A stretch of DNA of 22,346 nucleotides from positions 1-22,346 of the forward strand of contig CAYLSV010000053.1 of the NCBI GenBank assembly GCA_964386435.1. Direction: 5' to 3'. A program made the translations under genes and the position numbers. The stretch is from CAYLSV01 sp964386435. GTDB lineage: Bacteria; Planctomycetota; Phycisphaerae; Tepidisphaerales; Tepidisphaeraceae. Numbering within the stretch: the stretch's first letter is position 1; each line of letters begins with the position of its first letter. Shown in pieces: positions 7,527 through 15,019 of the stretch. A model generated the notes under the pieces. It did not search any database. It was not told where the DNA came from and worked only from the letters and a program-made list of their open reading frames with translations.

Positions 7527-8553
7527 CGTTGCCCGAATCGCCAAAGCCCAGCGCCTGCCGGTACTGCCGCAGGATGGCGGGCCAGAGGTAGCGCTCGCGG
7601 ACCTCTGCCAACGCAGCGGCGGCGAGGCGGGCGCGGGTGGTCGGGTCGCGGAGGCGGGCGAGGGTGGCGGCGAGGTTCTCGGGCGAGGTGAGCAAACCGT
7701 TGGCGTCGTGGCGGATGACGTCGCGGACGCCCGGCACGTCGACCCCCACCACCGGCACGCCCGCGGCCATCGCCTCGACGAGCACCATCGGCATGCCTTC
7801 CCACCGCGACGTCAGCGCGAGCACGTCGATGTTCGCCAACGCCGCGGCACGGTCGGTGAAGCCGTGGAAGATCACGCGCTGGCCGGCGGCACGGGCTTCG
7901 AGGCGGCGGCGCTCGGGGCCGTCGCCGTGGACGTGCAGCTCGGCGTCGGGCAGCTCGGCGACGGCGTCGATGAGCAACTCCAGCCGCTTGACCGGATCGA
8001 GCCGGCCGAGGAAGCCGACGCGGAGCCGGCCGCCGATCAAAGGTTTTGGAGCCTCGGCCACGTCGGCGGCGTCCACGGCGTTCGGAATCACCATCAACTT
8101 CTCCGCCGAGACAAAACTCCGTCGCCGGGCCGCCGCCGCGACGGAGTCGGAGCAGCAGATGACACGCGCCGCCCGCCGGGCCGCGATCGCCTGCATCGGC
8201 CAGTGCCACACCGGCCGCAGCTGCGTCGTCTGCACGCTTTGGAACCGCCCGCACACCCCGCCCGCCAGCGCGGCGACGGCGTTGGCGTGCATCAAAAAAC
8301 TCAGGCAGTGCGAGAACGGCTCGGCCCGCCGCCAAAGCTCGCCGGCCGCCCACCACACCCGTCGCGGCGACGCGTCCAGCGCCCACACGATTACCCCCGC
8401 CGCCGCCAGTTCCTCGGCGATCGGCCCGAACCGCCCCAGGCACCCGACGTGTGTTTCGATCCCCCCGGCATTCAGCCGCATCGCCAACTCCCGCACGACC
8501 GTCGGCGTGCCCCCGATCTCCAGGTCGGTCGTGAACAGCAGCAAACGAGGCAC
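7519..8553 (-). CDS. GT4-family (GT-B fold) glycosyltransferase
   Basis: 344 aa from a GTG start. The N-terminus LLLFTTDLEIGGTPTVV is the glycine-rich acceptor-side loop of GT4 enzymes. The C-terminal donor half carries VGFLGRLDPVKRLELLIDA, ELHVHGDGPERRRLE, VIFHGF and SRWEGMPMVLVEAMAAG, with the EX7E pair Glu252 and Glu260. Such enzymes move a sugar from a nucleotide sugar to lipid-linked or cell-envelope glycans in the cytoplasm, with a retaining mechanism; donor and acceptor are not predictable. It is the last gene of a tight minus-strand run (31 bases after the amidotransferase gene). Its stop codon lies inside the end of the dockerin gene. Confidence 0.93.
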   Translation of the reverse strand: MPRLLLFTTDLEIGGTPTVVRELAMRLNAGGIETHVGCLGRFGPIAEELAAAGVIVWALDASPRRVWWAAGELWRRAEPFSHCLSFLMHANAVAALAGGVCGRFQSVQTTQLRPVWHWPMQAIAARRAARVICCSDSVAAAARRRSFVSAEKLMVIPNAVDAADVAEAPKPLIGGRLRVGFLGRLDPVKRLELLIDAVAELPDAELHVHGDGPERRRLEARAAGQRVIFHGFTDRAAALANIDVLALTSRWEGMPMVLVEAMAAGVPVVGVDVPGVRDVIRHDANGLLTSPENLAATLARLRDPTTRARLAAAALAEVRERYLWPAILRQYRQALGFGDSGNAT

Positions 8554-8584
8554 GACAGGAGCCTATCGCTCCAGACCCGCCGCA

Positions 8585-9319
8585 CTATGTGCGGCAAGTC
8601 CGGGCAAAATCGATCAACCGCTCGAACAGGGCGAGCTGCTGCGCGTCGTCCGTCAGGCGTTCGGGGTGCCATTGGACGCCGAGCCAGTACGGCAGCGTCG
8701 GGTCCTCAACCGCCTCGACGACGCCGTCGGGTGCATGGCCGCTGATCGCGAGGCTCGTGCGGCGGACGCTTTGGCGGTGGTTGGTGTTGACGATCAGCGT
8801 CGTGCCGCCGGTAACTTCGGCGAGCACGCTGCCGGGCTCGGCGCGAACTTCGTGGCGGCGTTGCCAGTCGGCATCGGTGAATTTGCGGTGCTCGATCAAA
8901 TTCTCGATGCCTTCGTCGGGCAGAAACTGGATCAAGCCGCCGTCGGCGAGGATCGCCATGAGCTGCATGCCCAGGCAAATGCCCAGCGTCGGCATCGCCC
9001 GCCGACGGGCCTCGAGGATCAGGGCCCGCTCGAACGCTTCCCGCGTCGGGTCGACAGGTTTGCAGCCGGGGTGCCACGGTTCGCCCCAGGCGGTCGGGTC
9101 CGGGTCGTTGCCGCCGGTGAGGAGCAGGCCGTCGACGCGGTCGAGGTACGCCGGCACGTCGCCCGCTCCGCCGTCGAACGGCAGCAGCAGCGGCACGCCG
9201 CCCGCCCGCCGGATCGCCGCGGCGTAAGGCTTGCTCGATTGATACGCCCGGCGGCCCGCGTCGTGGTCGCACGTCACGCCGATCATCGGCCGCTCGCCGG
9301 GGGCATCAGGCACGCCCAC
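8585..9319 (-). CDS. Class I glutamine amidotransferase-like gamma-glutamyl hydrolase (peptidase C26, PuuD-like)
   Basis: 244 aa. The triad is clear: Cys115 in the nucleophile elbow GICLGMQ, then His218 and Glu220 in GVQWHPE. The fold markers RPMIGVTCD near the start and GLLLTGGNDPDP are those of PuuD-type gamma-glutamyl-GABA hydrolases and related gamma-Glu peptidases. The substrate is any free gamma-glutamyl amide in principle; a polyamine role is not supported by neighbours, since no other puu gene is present. The GTG at 9319 is preceded by GGAG at 7-base spacing and was chosen. An ATG 11 codons later (9286) is possible. The gene lies 24 bases after a gamma-glutamylcyclotransferase-like gene and in a run with an L,D-transpeptidase, which suggests gamma-glutamyl or muropeptide processing. 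Confidence 0.9.
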   Translation of the reverse strand: MGVPDAPGERPMIGVTCDHDAGRRAYQSSKPYAAAIRRAGGVPLLLPFDGGAGDVPAYLDRVDGLLLTGGNDPDPTAWGEPWHPGCKPVDPTREAFERALILEARRRAMPTLGICLGMQLMAILADGGLIQFLPDEGIENLIEHRKFTDADWQRRHEVRAEPGSVLAEVTGGTTLIVNTNHRQSVRRTSLAISGHAPDGVVEAVEDPTLPYWLGVQWHPERLTDDAQQLALFERLIDFARTCRT

Positions 9320-9343
9320 GTTCTAGCTCCGCCCCGTCGGCTG

Positions 9344-9796
9344 TCAACGGATGCCGTGGTAAGCGATCCAGCAGCCGTCCTCGACGACGGGCAGATTTGT
9401 CGTGTCGCGGAGATACGTCCAGACCCAGCAGTTCGCCGCCGAGCCGTTCATCGTCGTGGCGATCGCCCGCTGGCGTCGGTAGAGGCTGCGGCCGGTGCCC
9501 TCGTACTCGTCGAGCGTCTCCAGCACCGCCAACCGCCGCCCACGCCGCGGCGGCAGCCGCAGCAAATGCCCCCGCACCGGCCGCGTGCCGTTGAGCGTCA
9601 GCGCGGGGTACGGCCCGCAATCGTGCAGCGTGCCGGTCACCGTCGCCGGCCCCTCGGGGTGACACGACTGCAACGCCGACATCACCGCCAGCGGCAAATC
9701 AATCGCCCCGAACATCTGCGGCAGCAGCGTCCCGTAGGCGAAGATCACCTCCGGCTCCGCCGCCGCCGGTTGGTTCGTCGCGTCATTCCCCGCCAC
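9344..9796 (-). CDS. Gamma-glutamylcyclotransferase-like (AIG2/GGCT) protein
   Basis: 150 aa from the GTG at 9796. The hallmark VIFAYGTLLPQ loop, which binds the gamma-glutamyl group, is followed by VTGTLHDCGPYPALTL, VRGHLLRLP and LDEYEG, where the family's catalytic glutamate sits. The family releases 5-oxoproline from gamma-glutamyl amines or peptides. The start is uncertain. The GTG at 9796 has GGAGG at 6-base spacing and overlaps the preceding gene by 14 bases. Another GTG at 9748, just before IFAYGTLL, also has a GGAG and would give 134 aa. The in-frame ATG at 9850 overlaps far more and was not used. It is translationally coupled to the L,D-transpeptidase gene. Confidence 0.85.
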   Translation of the reverse strand: MAGNDATNQPAAAEPEVIFAYGTLLPQMFGAIDLPLAVMSALQSCHPEGPATVTGTLHDCGPYPALTLNGTRPVRGHLLRLPPRRGRRLAVLETLDEYEGTGRSLYRRQRAIATTMNGSAANCWVWTYLRDTTNLPVVEDGCWIAYHGIR

Positions 9797-10451
9797 CCAG
9801 TGCCTCCAATCGTTGCCGCAACAGATCGTACCGTGTGCCAACCTCCGCATCGGTCGGCGACGGTGGAAACTTGCGAAGGTCCCGCGGCAACATCAACAAC
9901 TCCACATTCTCGATGCGCACCTCGGCCGCCAGCACGAACAAGTCCTCGGCCGCCTCATCGCCCACGGCCACGCAGCCGACGCTCGCCGCCCCGCCGTGGA
10001 TCATGATGTCGCCGCCAAGGTTCACGCCCGCTTCGGCCTCGTCGCGATCAAGCGTGTTGGGATAATCGATCCGCAACGCCAAGTGGAACCGACTGTTCGG
10101 GTTCAGCGACTCGAGGCCATACACCCCCTCGGGCACCTGCCGATCCCCCCGCCGCCGCTTGGGGCCAGGTCCGCCGCTCATCGCCGTGGCCGGGATGATC
10201 CGCACCAGCCGCCCGTCCGCCCAAACCTCAACCCGCTTCTCCTCCTTCAGCACCACCAACGTCACCGCCGCCGGCACCTCGGCCAACCCGTGCCCCCGCC
10301 ACCGCGCCCACGCCGCCGGCCCGTGCTGCTCCACCCGCTCCCCCACCGTCGCCGCCCCGACCAGCTTCACCCACACCCGATGCCCCAGCGGCGAGTGCGC
10401 GAACGCGACCAACCCACTCAAGCTCAGGAAAACCACGAGCACCCACTTCAT
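9783..10451 (-). CDS. L,D-transpeptidase (YkuD/ErfK family), exported
   Basis: 222 aa. Residues 1-18 form a hydrophobic export signal or anchor. The YkuD domain covers about residues 62-185, with VTLVVLKEEKRVEVWADGR at its start and the active-site motif IHGGAASVGC (His152, Cys160) at its end. It acts on peptidoglycan stem peptides in the periplasm, making 3-3 cross-links or attaching proteins. The domain begins close to the membrane anchor, and no LysM or other wall-binding domain is present. AGGCGG just before the ATG is a reasonable ribosome binding site. It is the first gene of the four-gene minus-strand run, so the promoter should lie between 10452 and the repeat at 10526-10621. Confidence 0.9.
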   Translation of the reverse strand: MKWVLVVFLSLSGLVAFAHSPLGHRVWVKLVGAATVGERVEQHGPAAWARWRGHGLAEVPAAVTLVVLKEEKRVEVWADGRLVRIIPATAMSGGPGPKRRRGDRQVPEGVYGLESLNPNSRFHLALRIDYPNTLDRDEAEAGVNLGGDIMIHGGAASVGCVAVGDEAAEDLFVLAAEVRIENVELLMLPRDLRKFPPSPTDAEVGTRYDLLRQRLEALGGGE

Positions 10452-10525
10452 GCCGCCTGTGTATCAGATCGCGGGCAAACATGCACCCCAAAGCCACGGC
10501 GACAGCCCGGCATCTCCGACGCACC

Positions 10526-10621
10526 AGCCCCCCCACCGCCGTGGTGACGGCGGGGCTACGCCCGAATCGAGAACCGCCCGCTACAGCCGGAGCCCCGCCG
10601 TTATTATGGCGCTGGGGGGCT
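10526..10621. repeat. REP/BIME-like repeat, type A variant
   Basis: Two inverted units. The left unit, minus strand, starts GTAG (10559-10556) followed by CCCC and the hairpin CCGCCGT-CACC-ACGGCGG, then a bulged T and GGGG. The right unit, plus strand, starts GGAG (10589-10592) followed by CCCCGCCGTTATTATGGC and GGGG. The framework matches the type A units at 40-72 and 5495-5587, but the hairpin core differs. The spacer 10452-10657 otherwise shows no gene. Confidence 0.72.
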
Positions 10622-10657
10622 CAGAGACGTTGCGCTCCCGGCCGTGCTACCGCCGTC

Positions 10658-11203
10658 TCAATCCGCCCGCGTTTGGGCCTGTTGCAGCGACCTCGCGCGG
10701 CCGGTGAGGCCGACGAACTCGGCGCGGCGGCCGTCGGCGTCCTCGCCGCGGCTGGCGGCGGCGAAGCGGAAGTCGGCATCTGCCCGCTCGCGGACTAGGC
10801 GGACCAGCGCATCAGTGTCGGTCTCGCCGACGTTGAAGTCGCCATCGGTGCAAAGGATCACGCGGTTGGTGCCGTCCTAGGTGACGATCGCCACCCGGTC
10901 CTGCGGCCGCAGCCGGTCGGCGAGGTTCCAGAGCGCTTGCTTCGCCAACGGCAGCTTGTCGGGCCAGCCCATGCTGCCGCTGACGTCGATGAGGAACACG
11001 AGGTTCGCCGGCGGCAGCTCGTCCGGCTCGAGCTCCTTCGCCTTGAGCGTCAGCCGGGTCAGCACGTGCTTCGGCTGCCACGGGCACACCGCCAGCGCCG
11101 CCGCCGGCTTGATCGGCAACTCGCCGGCCGTCGGCGGCTCGTAGTCGTAGGTGAAAGCGTTGACGATCTCCTCCACCCGCACCGCCCCCTTTGGCGGCAG
11201 CGC
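10658..11203 (-). pseudogene. Decayed YfbK-type vWA protein with internal in-frame deletions
   Basis: Read in one frame, this is a shrunken paralogue of the neighbouring vWA gene. The start is missing; homology begins at LPPKGAVRVEEIVNAFTYDYEPP. The MIDAS motif DVSGSM and the following helix are present up to DRVAIVT. A TAG (10879-10877) comes next, and then NRVILCTDGDFNVGETDT, so about 57 residues of the vWA domain are lost. After LVRERA the text jumps to DADFRFAAA, and again to SRGEDADGRRAEFVGL, which belongs to the family's C-terminal DUF3520-like end. All three joins keep the frame. The TAG is best explained by a join inside a tyrosine codon. No intact product is expected. REP-like elements flank it on both sides. 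Confidence 0.82.
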
Positions 11204-11294
11204 ACAAAGTGTCGTTCCCTCATGGTGGCGAAGTTCAACGCCATCACCCCATCCGACCCAGCGGCGGGCGGAAGTTCCTGACACCGAGAACAAC

Positions 11295-11381
11295 GAGGTA
11301 GCTGCGGCTCGGCGAGCCGCAGCCCGGTGGAACCCCAAGATCCGCGTCCCGGACTGCGACTCGCCGAGTCGCAGCTACCTC
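11295..11381. repeat. REP/BIME-like repeat, type C
   Basis: Two 21-base palindromes in inverted orientation, at 11302-11322 and 11354-11374. Each is CTGCG + core + CGCAG, the cores being GCTCGGCGAGC and ACTCGCCGAGT. GTAG lies at the outer side of each (11298-11301, and CTAC at 11375-11378), within a longer outer match GAGGTAGC/GCTACCTC. It fills the space between the vWA stop codon and the start of homology of the decayed paralogue. The same framework with other cores occurs at 14448-14555. Confidence 0.8.
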
Positions 11382-11393
11382 ATGCTGTCCGAG

Positions 11394-13856
11394 TTACTCC
11401 GCGAGCGCGGCCGACTGCTTCATCAGCTCGATTGCCTCGGCTCGGTAGCCGCCGGGGTCGTCGCCGAGGGCGGCGGCGGCGGTGTTGGCGGCCCAGGTGG
11501 CGTCGATGCCGCCGCGGTGGGGGCTGTCGCGGAGCACCATGCCCCACCCGGCCACCGCCGCGGCGAACCGGAAGTCGGCGTCGGCATCGGCGAACGCGAC
11601 ATCGGCATCTTTCAACGGAAAACGCAGCAATTGGCTCGTGCCCTGCTCCTTCGGGGCGTCGGGGGCCTTGTACCGCAGTCGCACCGTGAGCAGCTCGTCG
11701 GCCGGCCCCTCGACCACCTGCGGCCGAACGTAAATTGAGTTCTCCACGGCCGGCGGCACCATTGCCGCGGCGGCACGCAGCAGGTCGCGCTCGGCGATCA
11801 GCGCCTCCTGCCGCCGGGCCAAACCCGGCATCGGCTGCCCAGCCGCCACGGCGTCGCCAAGCTGCCGCAGCTTCAGCTCGATCTCCAAAAGCGCCTGTTG
11901 TGCCTCGGCCATGTTCATTTCGGCCGGGATGATCTCGTAGAACGCCGTCACCTCGTGCCCGGCCCCGAGGTCGCCGGCGTCCTTGGTGTCATCATTGAAA
12001 TCCTGATTCGCCAGCACGCGGTTTTCAAAGCCGATCAGGCGATATGCCAGCACCTTCGCCGGGTTGAAATCAACCTGCAACTTCACATCCTTGGCGATGG
12101 CCACAAGCGTGCCGCCGACCTGTTCGCCGAGCACCTTCTCGGCCTCGCGTTCGGTGTCGATGTAGGCGTAGTTGCCTTCGCCGACGTTCGACAGTTCTTC
12201 CATGGTGGCGTCCTGCACGTTCCCGGTGCCGAAGCCGAGGATCGTGAGGTAGACGCCGGACTCGGCCTTGGCCTCGATGAGCCGGGTGAGTTCGCCGCGG
12301 CTGGTGGTGCCGACGTTGAAGTCGCCGTCGGTGGCGAGGATGACGCGGTTGACGCCGCCGTCGATGAAGTGATTTTGTGCGACGTCGTAGGCGAGTTCGA
12401 TGCCCTCGCCGCCGTTGGTCCCGCCGCCGGCGCTGAGCCGATCGAGGGCGGCGGTAATCTGCTTGGCCTCCTCCACCGCCGTCGAGTCGAGCACGAGGCC
12501 AGACGCTCCGGCGTACACCACGATTGCCACCCGATCGTCCGGCCGCAGCGATCCGAGCAGCGTCCGCATCGCCTTCTTCACAAGCGGCAGCTTGTTCGGC
12601 TGGTTCATGCTGCCCGACACGTCAAGCAAGAACACCAAGTTCGCCGCCGGCCGGGTGCTGCGGTCGATCTCGCGTCCCTTGAGGCCGATGCGAACCAACT
12701 TGTGCCGCTCATTCCAAGGTGCCGCCACGACGGCCAAATTTGCCGCGAATGGCGTCGCCTCATCGCCCGGCGCTTTATAGTCGTACGGGAAGTAGTTCAC
12801 CAATTCTTCAATCCGCACCGCATCCGCCGGCGGCAGGTTGCCGTCGTTCAGGAACCGCCGCACGTTGGCATAACTGGCCGTGTCGACGTCGATCGAGAAC
12901 GTCGACAGCGGCTCATCCACCGCCCGCCGGAACGGGTTGTCGATGATGCGGTCATACGCCTCGCGGTTGAACGCTTCGGCTCGTTCAGCCTCAAGCGTAT
13001 CGCCGAGAGCCAAGTCGTCAGCGAACCCGCCGCCGCCACCAAAGCCGCCTGGTTCGTTGGCCACGTTGCCCGCGATTCCTTGGCCAAGCTGCCCGTTAGT
13101 GAAGGCCGCCGAGTTGGTGGCGACGTTCGGTCCAAGGCCCCTCATGTTCGTCACGTCGCTGCGGCGTCGACGTTGCATAGCCGAGGCGGGAGCTGGCGAA
13201 TCAGCCGGAGCGATCAAAGGCGCTCTGATCGCACCACGAATTTCGTATCGGAGCGTGGTCCCGCCGATCGCGTCGATACCGGCGGCTTCGCGTTGTGCGG
13301 CAGAAGCCACCGTTTCTCCTTCGGCTGGAACCAGAACACTGTCGGCCCGTTCCCAAGCGACAGCGGGCATCTGCGACTGCAGGCGCAGCGGATCGGTGGC
13401 CGGCAGGTTCTCGCGGTTGGGAACGCCGTCGGTGAAGGCGGCGGCCTCGTCGGCTTCTTCGGCAACACCGACGGTGGCAAGTTGCCGAGCGTCGTCAACG
13501 GGTTGCAGGACCAGCCAGGCGAGGCCGAGGGTGAGGGTCAGGGCGGCGGCCATGGCGAGGATGGCGGGCCAGGCGGGGTGCTGGATCGGCGTTTCTTCGG
13601 GAGTTTTATGCACGGCGGGCTCCGATCGGGGGGTGTAGGTGGCCGGCCCTTCCGGGATGGGCAGAAGGTCGGCCTCTCCGTGCAGGACGTGACGCAGTTC
13701 CTCGGCCGTGCGGCGGCGGCGGTCGATTTCGAGGGCGACTCGCGGGTTGTCCACCAGCTCCGCGTCGAGGGCGGCTTGCTCTGCCTTCGTCATCGGCTCG
13801 CCGAGGGCGGCGGTGGTCAGGAGAACGTCCATGTCGATCGGCTTGGGGTCAGGCAT
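11394..13856 (-). CDS. Membrane-anchored YfbK-type von Willebrand factor A protein
   Basis: 820 aa. Residues 1-95 are cytoplasmic and hydrophilic, with an anti-sigma-like helical start. Residues 97-118 form one membrane segment. A Gly/Ala-rich linker precedes the YfbK N-terminal domain (NPFRRAVDEPLSTFSIDVDTASYANVRRF in the genome's version, split here by several conserved blocks). The vWA domain starts near 405 with the metal site DVSGSM (Asp412, Ser414, Ser416), GGGTNGGEG and ATDGDFN. The C-terminal part (VDFNPAKVLAYRLIGFENR onward) matches the DUF3520-type end. The ATG overlaps the sigma factor stop by 8 bases (ATGCCTGA), with GGAG upstream, so the two are co-translated. Likely a signalling or scaffold protein that senses or organises the envelope and may restrain the sigma factor; that role is inferred. 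Confidence 0.92.
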   Translation of the reverse strand: MPDPKPIDMDVLLTTAALGEPMTKAEQAALDAELVDNPRVALEIDRRRRTAEELRHVLHGEADLLPIPEGPATYTPRSEPAVHKTPEETPIQHPAWPAILAMAAALTLTLGLAWLVLQPVDDARQLATVGVAEEADEAAAFTDGVPNRENLPATDPLRLQSQMPAVAWERADSVLVPAEGETVASAAQREAAGIDAIGGTTLRYEIRGAIRAPLIAPADSPAPASAMQRRRRSDVTNMRGLGPNVATNSAAFTNGQLGQGIAGNVANEPGGFGGGGGFADDLALGDTLEAERAEAFNREAYDRIIDNPFRRAVDEPLSTFSIDVDTASYANVRRFLNDGNLPPADAVRIEELVNYFPYDYKAPGDEATPFAANLAVVAAPWNERHKLVRIGLKGREIDRSTRPAANLVFLLDVSGSMNQPNKLPLVKKAMRTLLGSLRPDDRVAIVVYAGASGLVLDSTAVEEAKQITAALDRLSAGGGTNGGEGIELAYDVAQNHFIDGGVNRVILATDGDFNVGTTSRGELTRLIEAKAESGVYLTILGFGTGNVQDATMEELSNVGEGNYAYIDTEREAEKVLGEQVGGTLVAIAKDVKLQVDFNPAKVLAYRLIGFENRVLANQDFNDDTKDAGDLGAGHEVTAFYEIIPAEMNMAEAQQALLEIELKLRQLGDAVAAGQPMPGLARRQEALIAERDLLRAAAAMVPPAVENSIYVRPQVVEGPADELLTVRLRYKAPDAPKEQGTSQLLRFPLKDADVAFADADADFRFAAAVAGWGMVLRDSPHRGGIDATWAANTAAAALGDDPGGYRAEAIELMKQSAALAE

Positions 13857-14379
13857 GGTGGGCTCCTTCGGCGTCGAGGATTTGGCGGAGTTTCTTCAGG
13901 CCGAGGTGGCAGAGGACGGCGACGTTGTTGCTCGTCTTGCCGGTGGCGTCGGCGATCTGGCTGTAGCTCAGGCCGCCGCTGAACTTCAGGCGGAGGACTT
14001 CCTGCTGGGCCGGGGGGAGGTCGTCGAGGGCCGAGAGGGCGCGGCGGGATTCGTCGCCCTGCTCGGCTTGGGTGGCCGGGTCGGGCTCGGCGGCCGTGAG
14101 TCGGAGGGCGTGGCCGTCGGTGAGGGGGGTCATCCGCTTCTCCTTGCGCCGCACGTCGAGGCAGCGGTTTCGGACGGCCGTGAACAGGTAGGCCGAGGGG
14201 TTCTGCGGCGAGTCGGTTGGGCCGATGGCGCAACAGCGCGCCGTGACGTCGGCCACCGCGTCCCGCGCGGCCTCAGGGTCGCCGAGCAGCGAGAGCGCGT
14301 ACCGCCGCAGCCGTGGCCCGAGGTGGTGGGCGTGCTCCGCCAGACTCGTGTCGGCGGCTTCGGAAGTCGGCGGCGGCAT
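13849..14379 (-). CDS. ECF-type RNA polymerase sigma factor
   Basis: 176 aa from the ATG at 14379. Region 2 is seen as LLGDPEAARDAVADVTAR through NPSAYLFTAVRNRCLDVRR. Region 4 is LDDLPPAQQEVLRLKF followed by GLSYSQIADATGKTSNNV, the helix-turn-helix that reads the -35 element. An in-frame TTG at 14433 would add 18 basic residues but has no ribosome binding site and was not used; the ATG has no strong site either. The gene overlaps the vWA membrane gene by 8 bases. A sigma factor followed directly by a membrane protein with a cytoplasmic N-terminus is the usual sigma/anti-sigma arrangement, so the vWA protein is the candidate regulator. Confidence 0.9.
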   Translation of the reverse strand: MPPPTSEAADTSLAEHAHHLGPRLRRYALSLLGDPEAARDAVADVTARCCAIGPTDSPQNPSAYLFTAVRNRCLDVRRKEKRMTPLTDGHALRLTAAEPDPATQAEQGDESRRALSALDDLPPAQQEVLRLKFSGGLSYSQIADATGKTSNNVAVLCHLGLKKLRQILDAEGAHHA

Positions 14380-14447
14380 GTCCGGCGGCAAGGTAGACGG
14401 ATGGTTCGGGCGAACCTTAAAGCGGCGGCGCAAGAAAAAACGCCGCC

Positions 14448-14555
14448 GTAGCTGCGGGCTGACAGCCCGCAGTGGCGACGCTCAACGAATGCAGCAAGCT
14501 CGCGACGTCTTTGGATGTCGAGAGCGTCCACTGCGACCTGTCAGGTCGCAGCTAC
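14448..14555. repeat. REP/BIME-like repeat, type C, second copy
   Basis: Palindromes at 14452-14472 and 14531-14551 have the same CTGCG...CGCAG clamps as at 11295-11381, but with cores GGCTGACAGCC and ACCTGTCAGGT. GTAG is at 14448-14451 and CTAC at 14552-14555, both outside. The inner flanks pair again (GACGCTC near 14477-14483 with GAGAGCGTC near 14520-14528). It lies between the peroxiredoxin stop and the sigma factor start. A separate GCGGCGGCG/CGCCGCCG hairpin with an A-rich loop sits beside it at 14422-14448. Confidence 0.8.
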
Positions 14556-14563
14556 GTCACGTG

Positions 14564-15019
14564 CTACTTCTTCATTAGGTTGCCGAGTTCTTCGACGGTG
14601 CGTTCGTGGAGGATTTCGACTTCCTCGTGCTGGGCGATGTTGCCTTCGGGGTCGATGACGACGGTGCCGCGTTTGCCGCAGTTGAAGGGTTCTTCGCCGG
14701 CGAACATGTCGTAGGCCTTGACCATTTGGCGGGTCGGGTCGCTGAGCAGGTCGTAGGGGATGTCGTGCTGCTTCTTGAACGCGGCGTGGCTGAACGGGCT
14801 GTCGGTGCTGACGCCGAAGACGACGGTCGAGTCGTCGGGGGCGATCTTGCCGTAGGCCGGGCCGAAGCTGCAGTGTTCGTTGGTGCAGACGGGGCTGAAG
14901 TCCATGGGGTAGAACAGCAGGACAACGGTCTTGCCGCGGAGGTCCGACAGCTTGACCTTGTCGGTGTCCTGGTTCATGAGCTCGAAGTCGGGGGCGGGGT
15001 CGCCTTGGGTGAGGGGCAT
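14564..15019 (-). CDS. bcp: Thioredoxin-dependent peroxiredoxin (BCP/PrxQ type)
   Basis: 151 aa, the usual size. Reduces hydrogen peroxide and organic hydroperoxides in the cytoplasm using thioredoxin. The peroxidatic Cys45 lies in PMDFSPVCTNEHC, with a second Cys50 five residues later, as in atypical 2-Cys BCP/PrxQ enzymes. The usual Thr of the PxxxTxxC motif is Ser42 here. Further support comes from GDPAPDFEL at the start, VFGVSTDSPFSHAAFKK, and GTVVIDPEGNI near the end. The ATG at 15019 is only 17 bases from the divergent ATG at 15037, leaving no room for a conventional leader. Confidence 0.93.
   Translation of the reverse strand: MPLTQGDPAPDFELMNQDTDKVKLSDLRGKTVVLLFYPMDFSPVCTNEHCSFGPAYGKIAPDDSTVVFGVSTDSPFSHAAFKKQHDIPYDLLSDPTRQMVKAYDMFAGEEPFNCGKRGTVVIDPEGNIAQHEEVEILHERTVEELGNLMKK

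Noticed and set aside
7637..10006. A 789-codon open frame on the plus strand across three minus-strand genes
   Set aside because: It covers the glycosyltransferase, amidotransferase and cyclotransferase genes antisense, all of which have intact motifs; its own translation has no recognisable domain and is rich in Arg, Pro and His.
11898..13982. A 694-codon open frame on the plus strand opposite the vWA gene
   Set aside because: Shadow frame. The minus strand encodes the complete vWA protein with the DVSGSM metal site.
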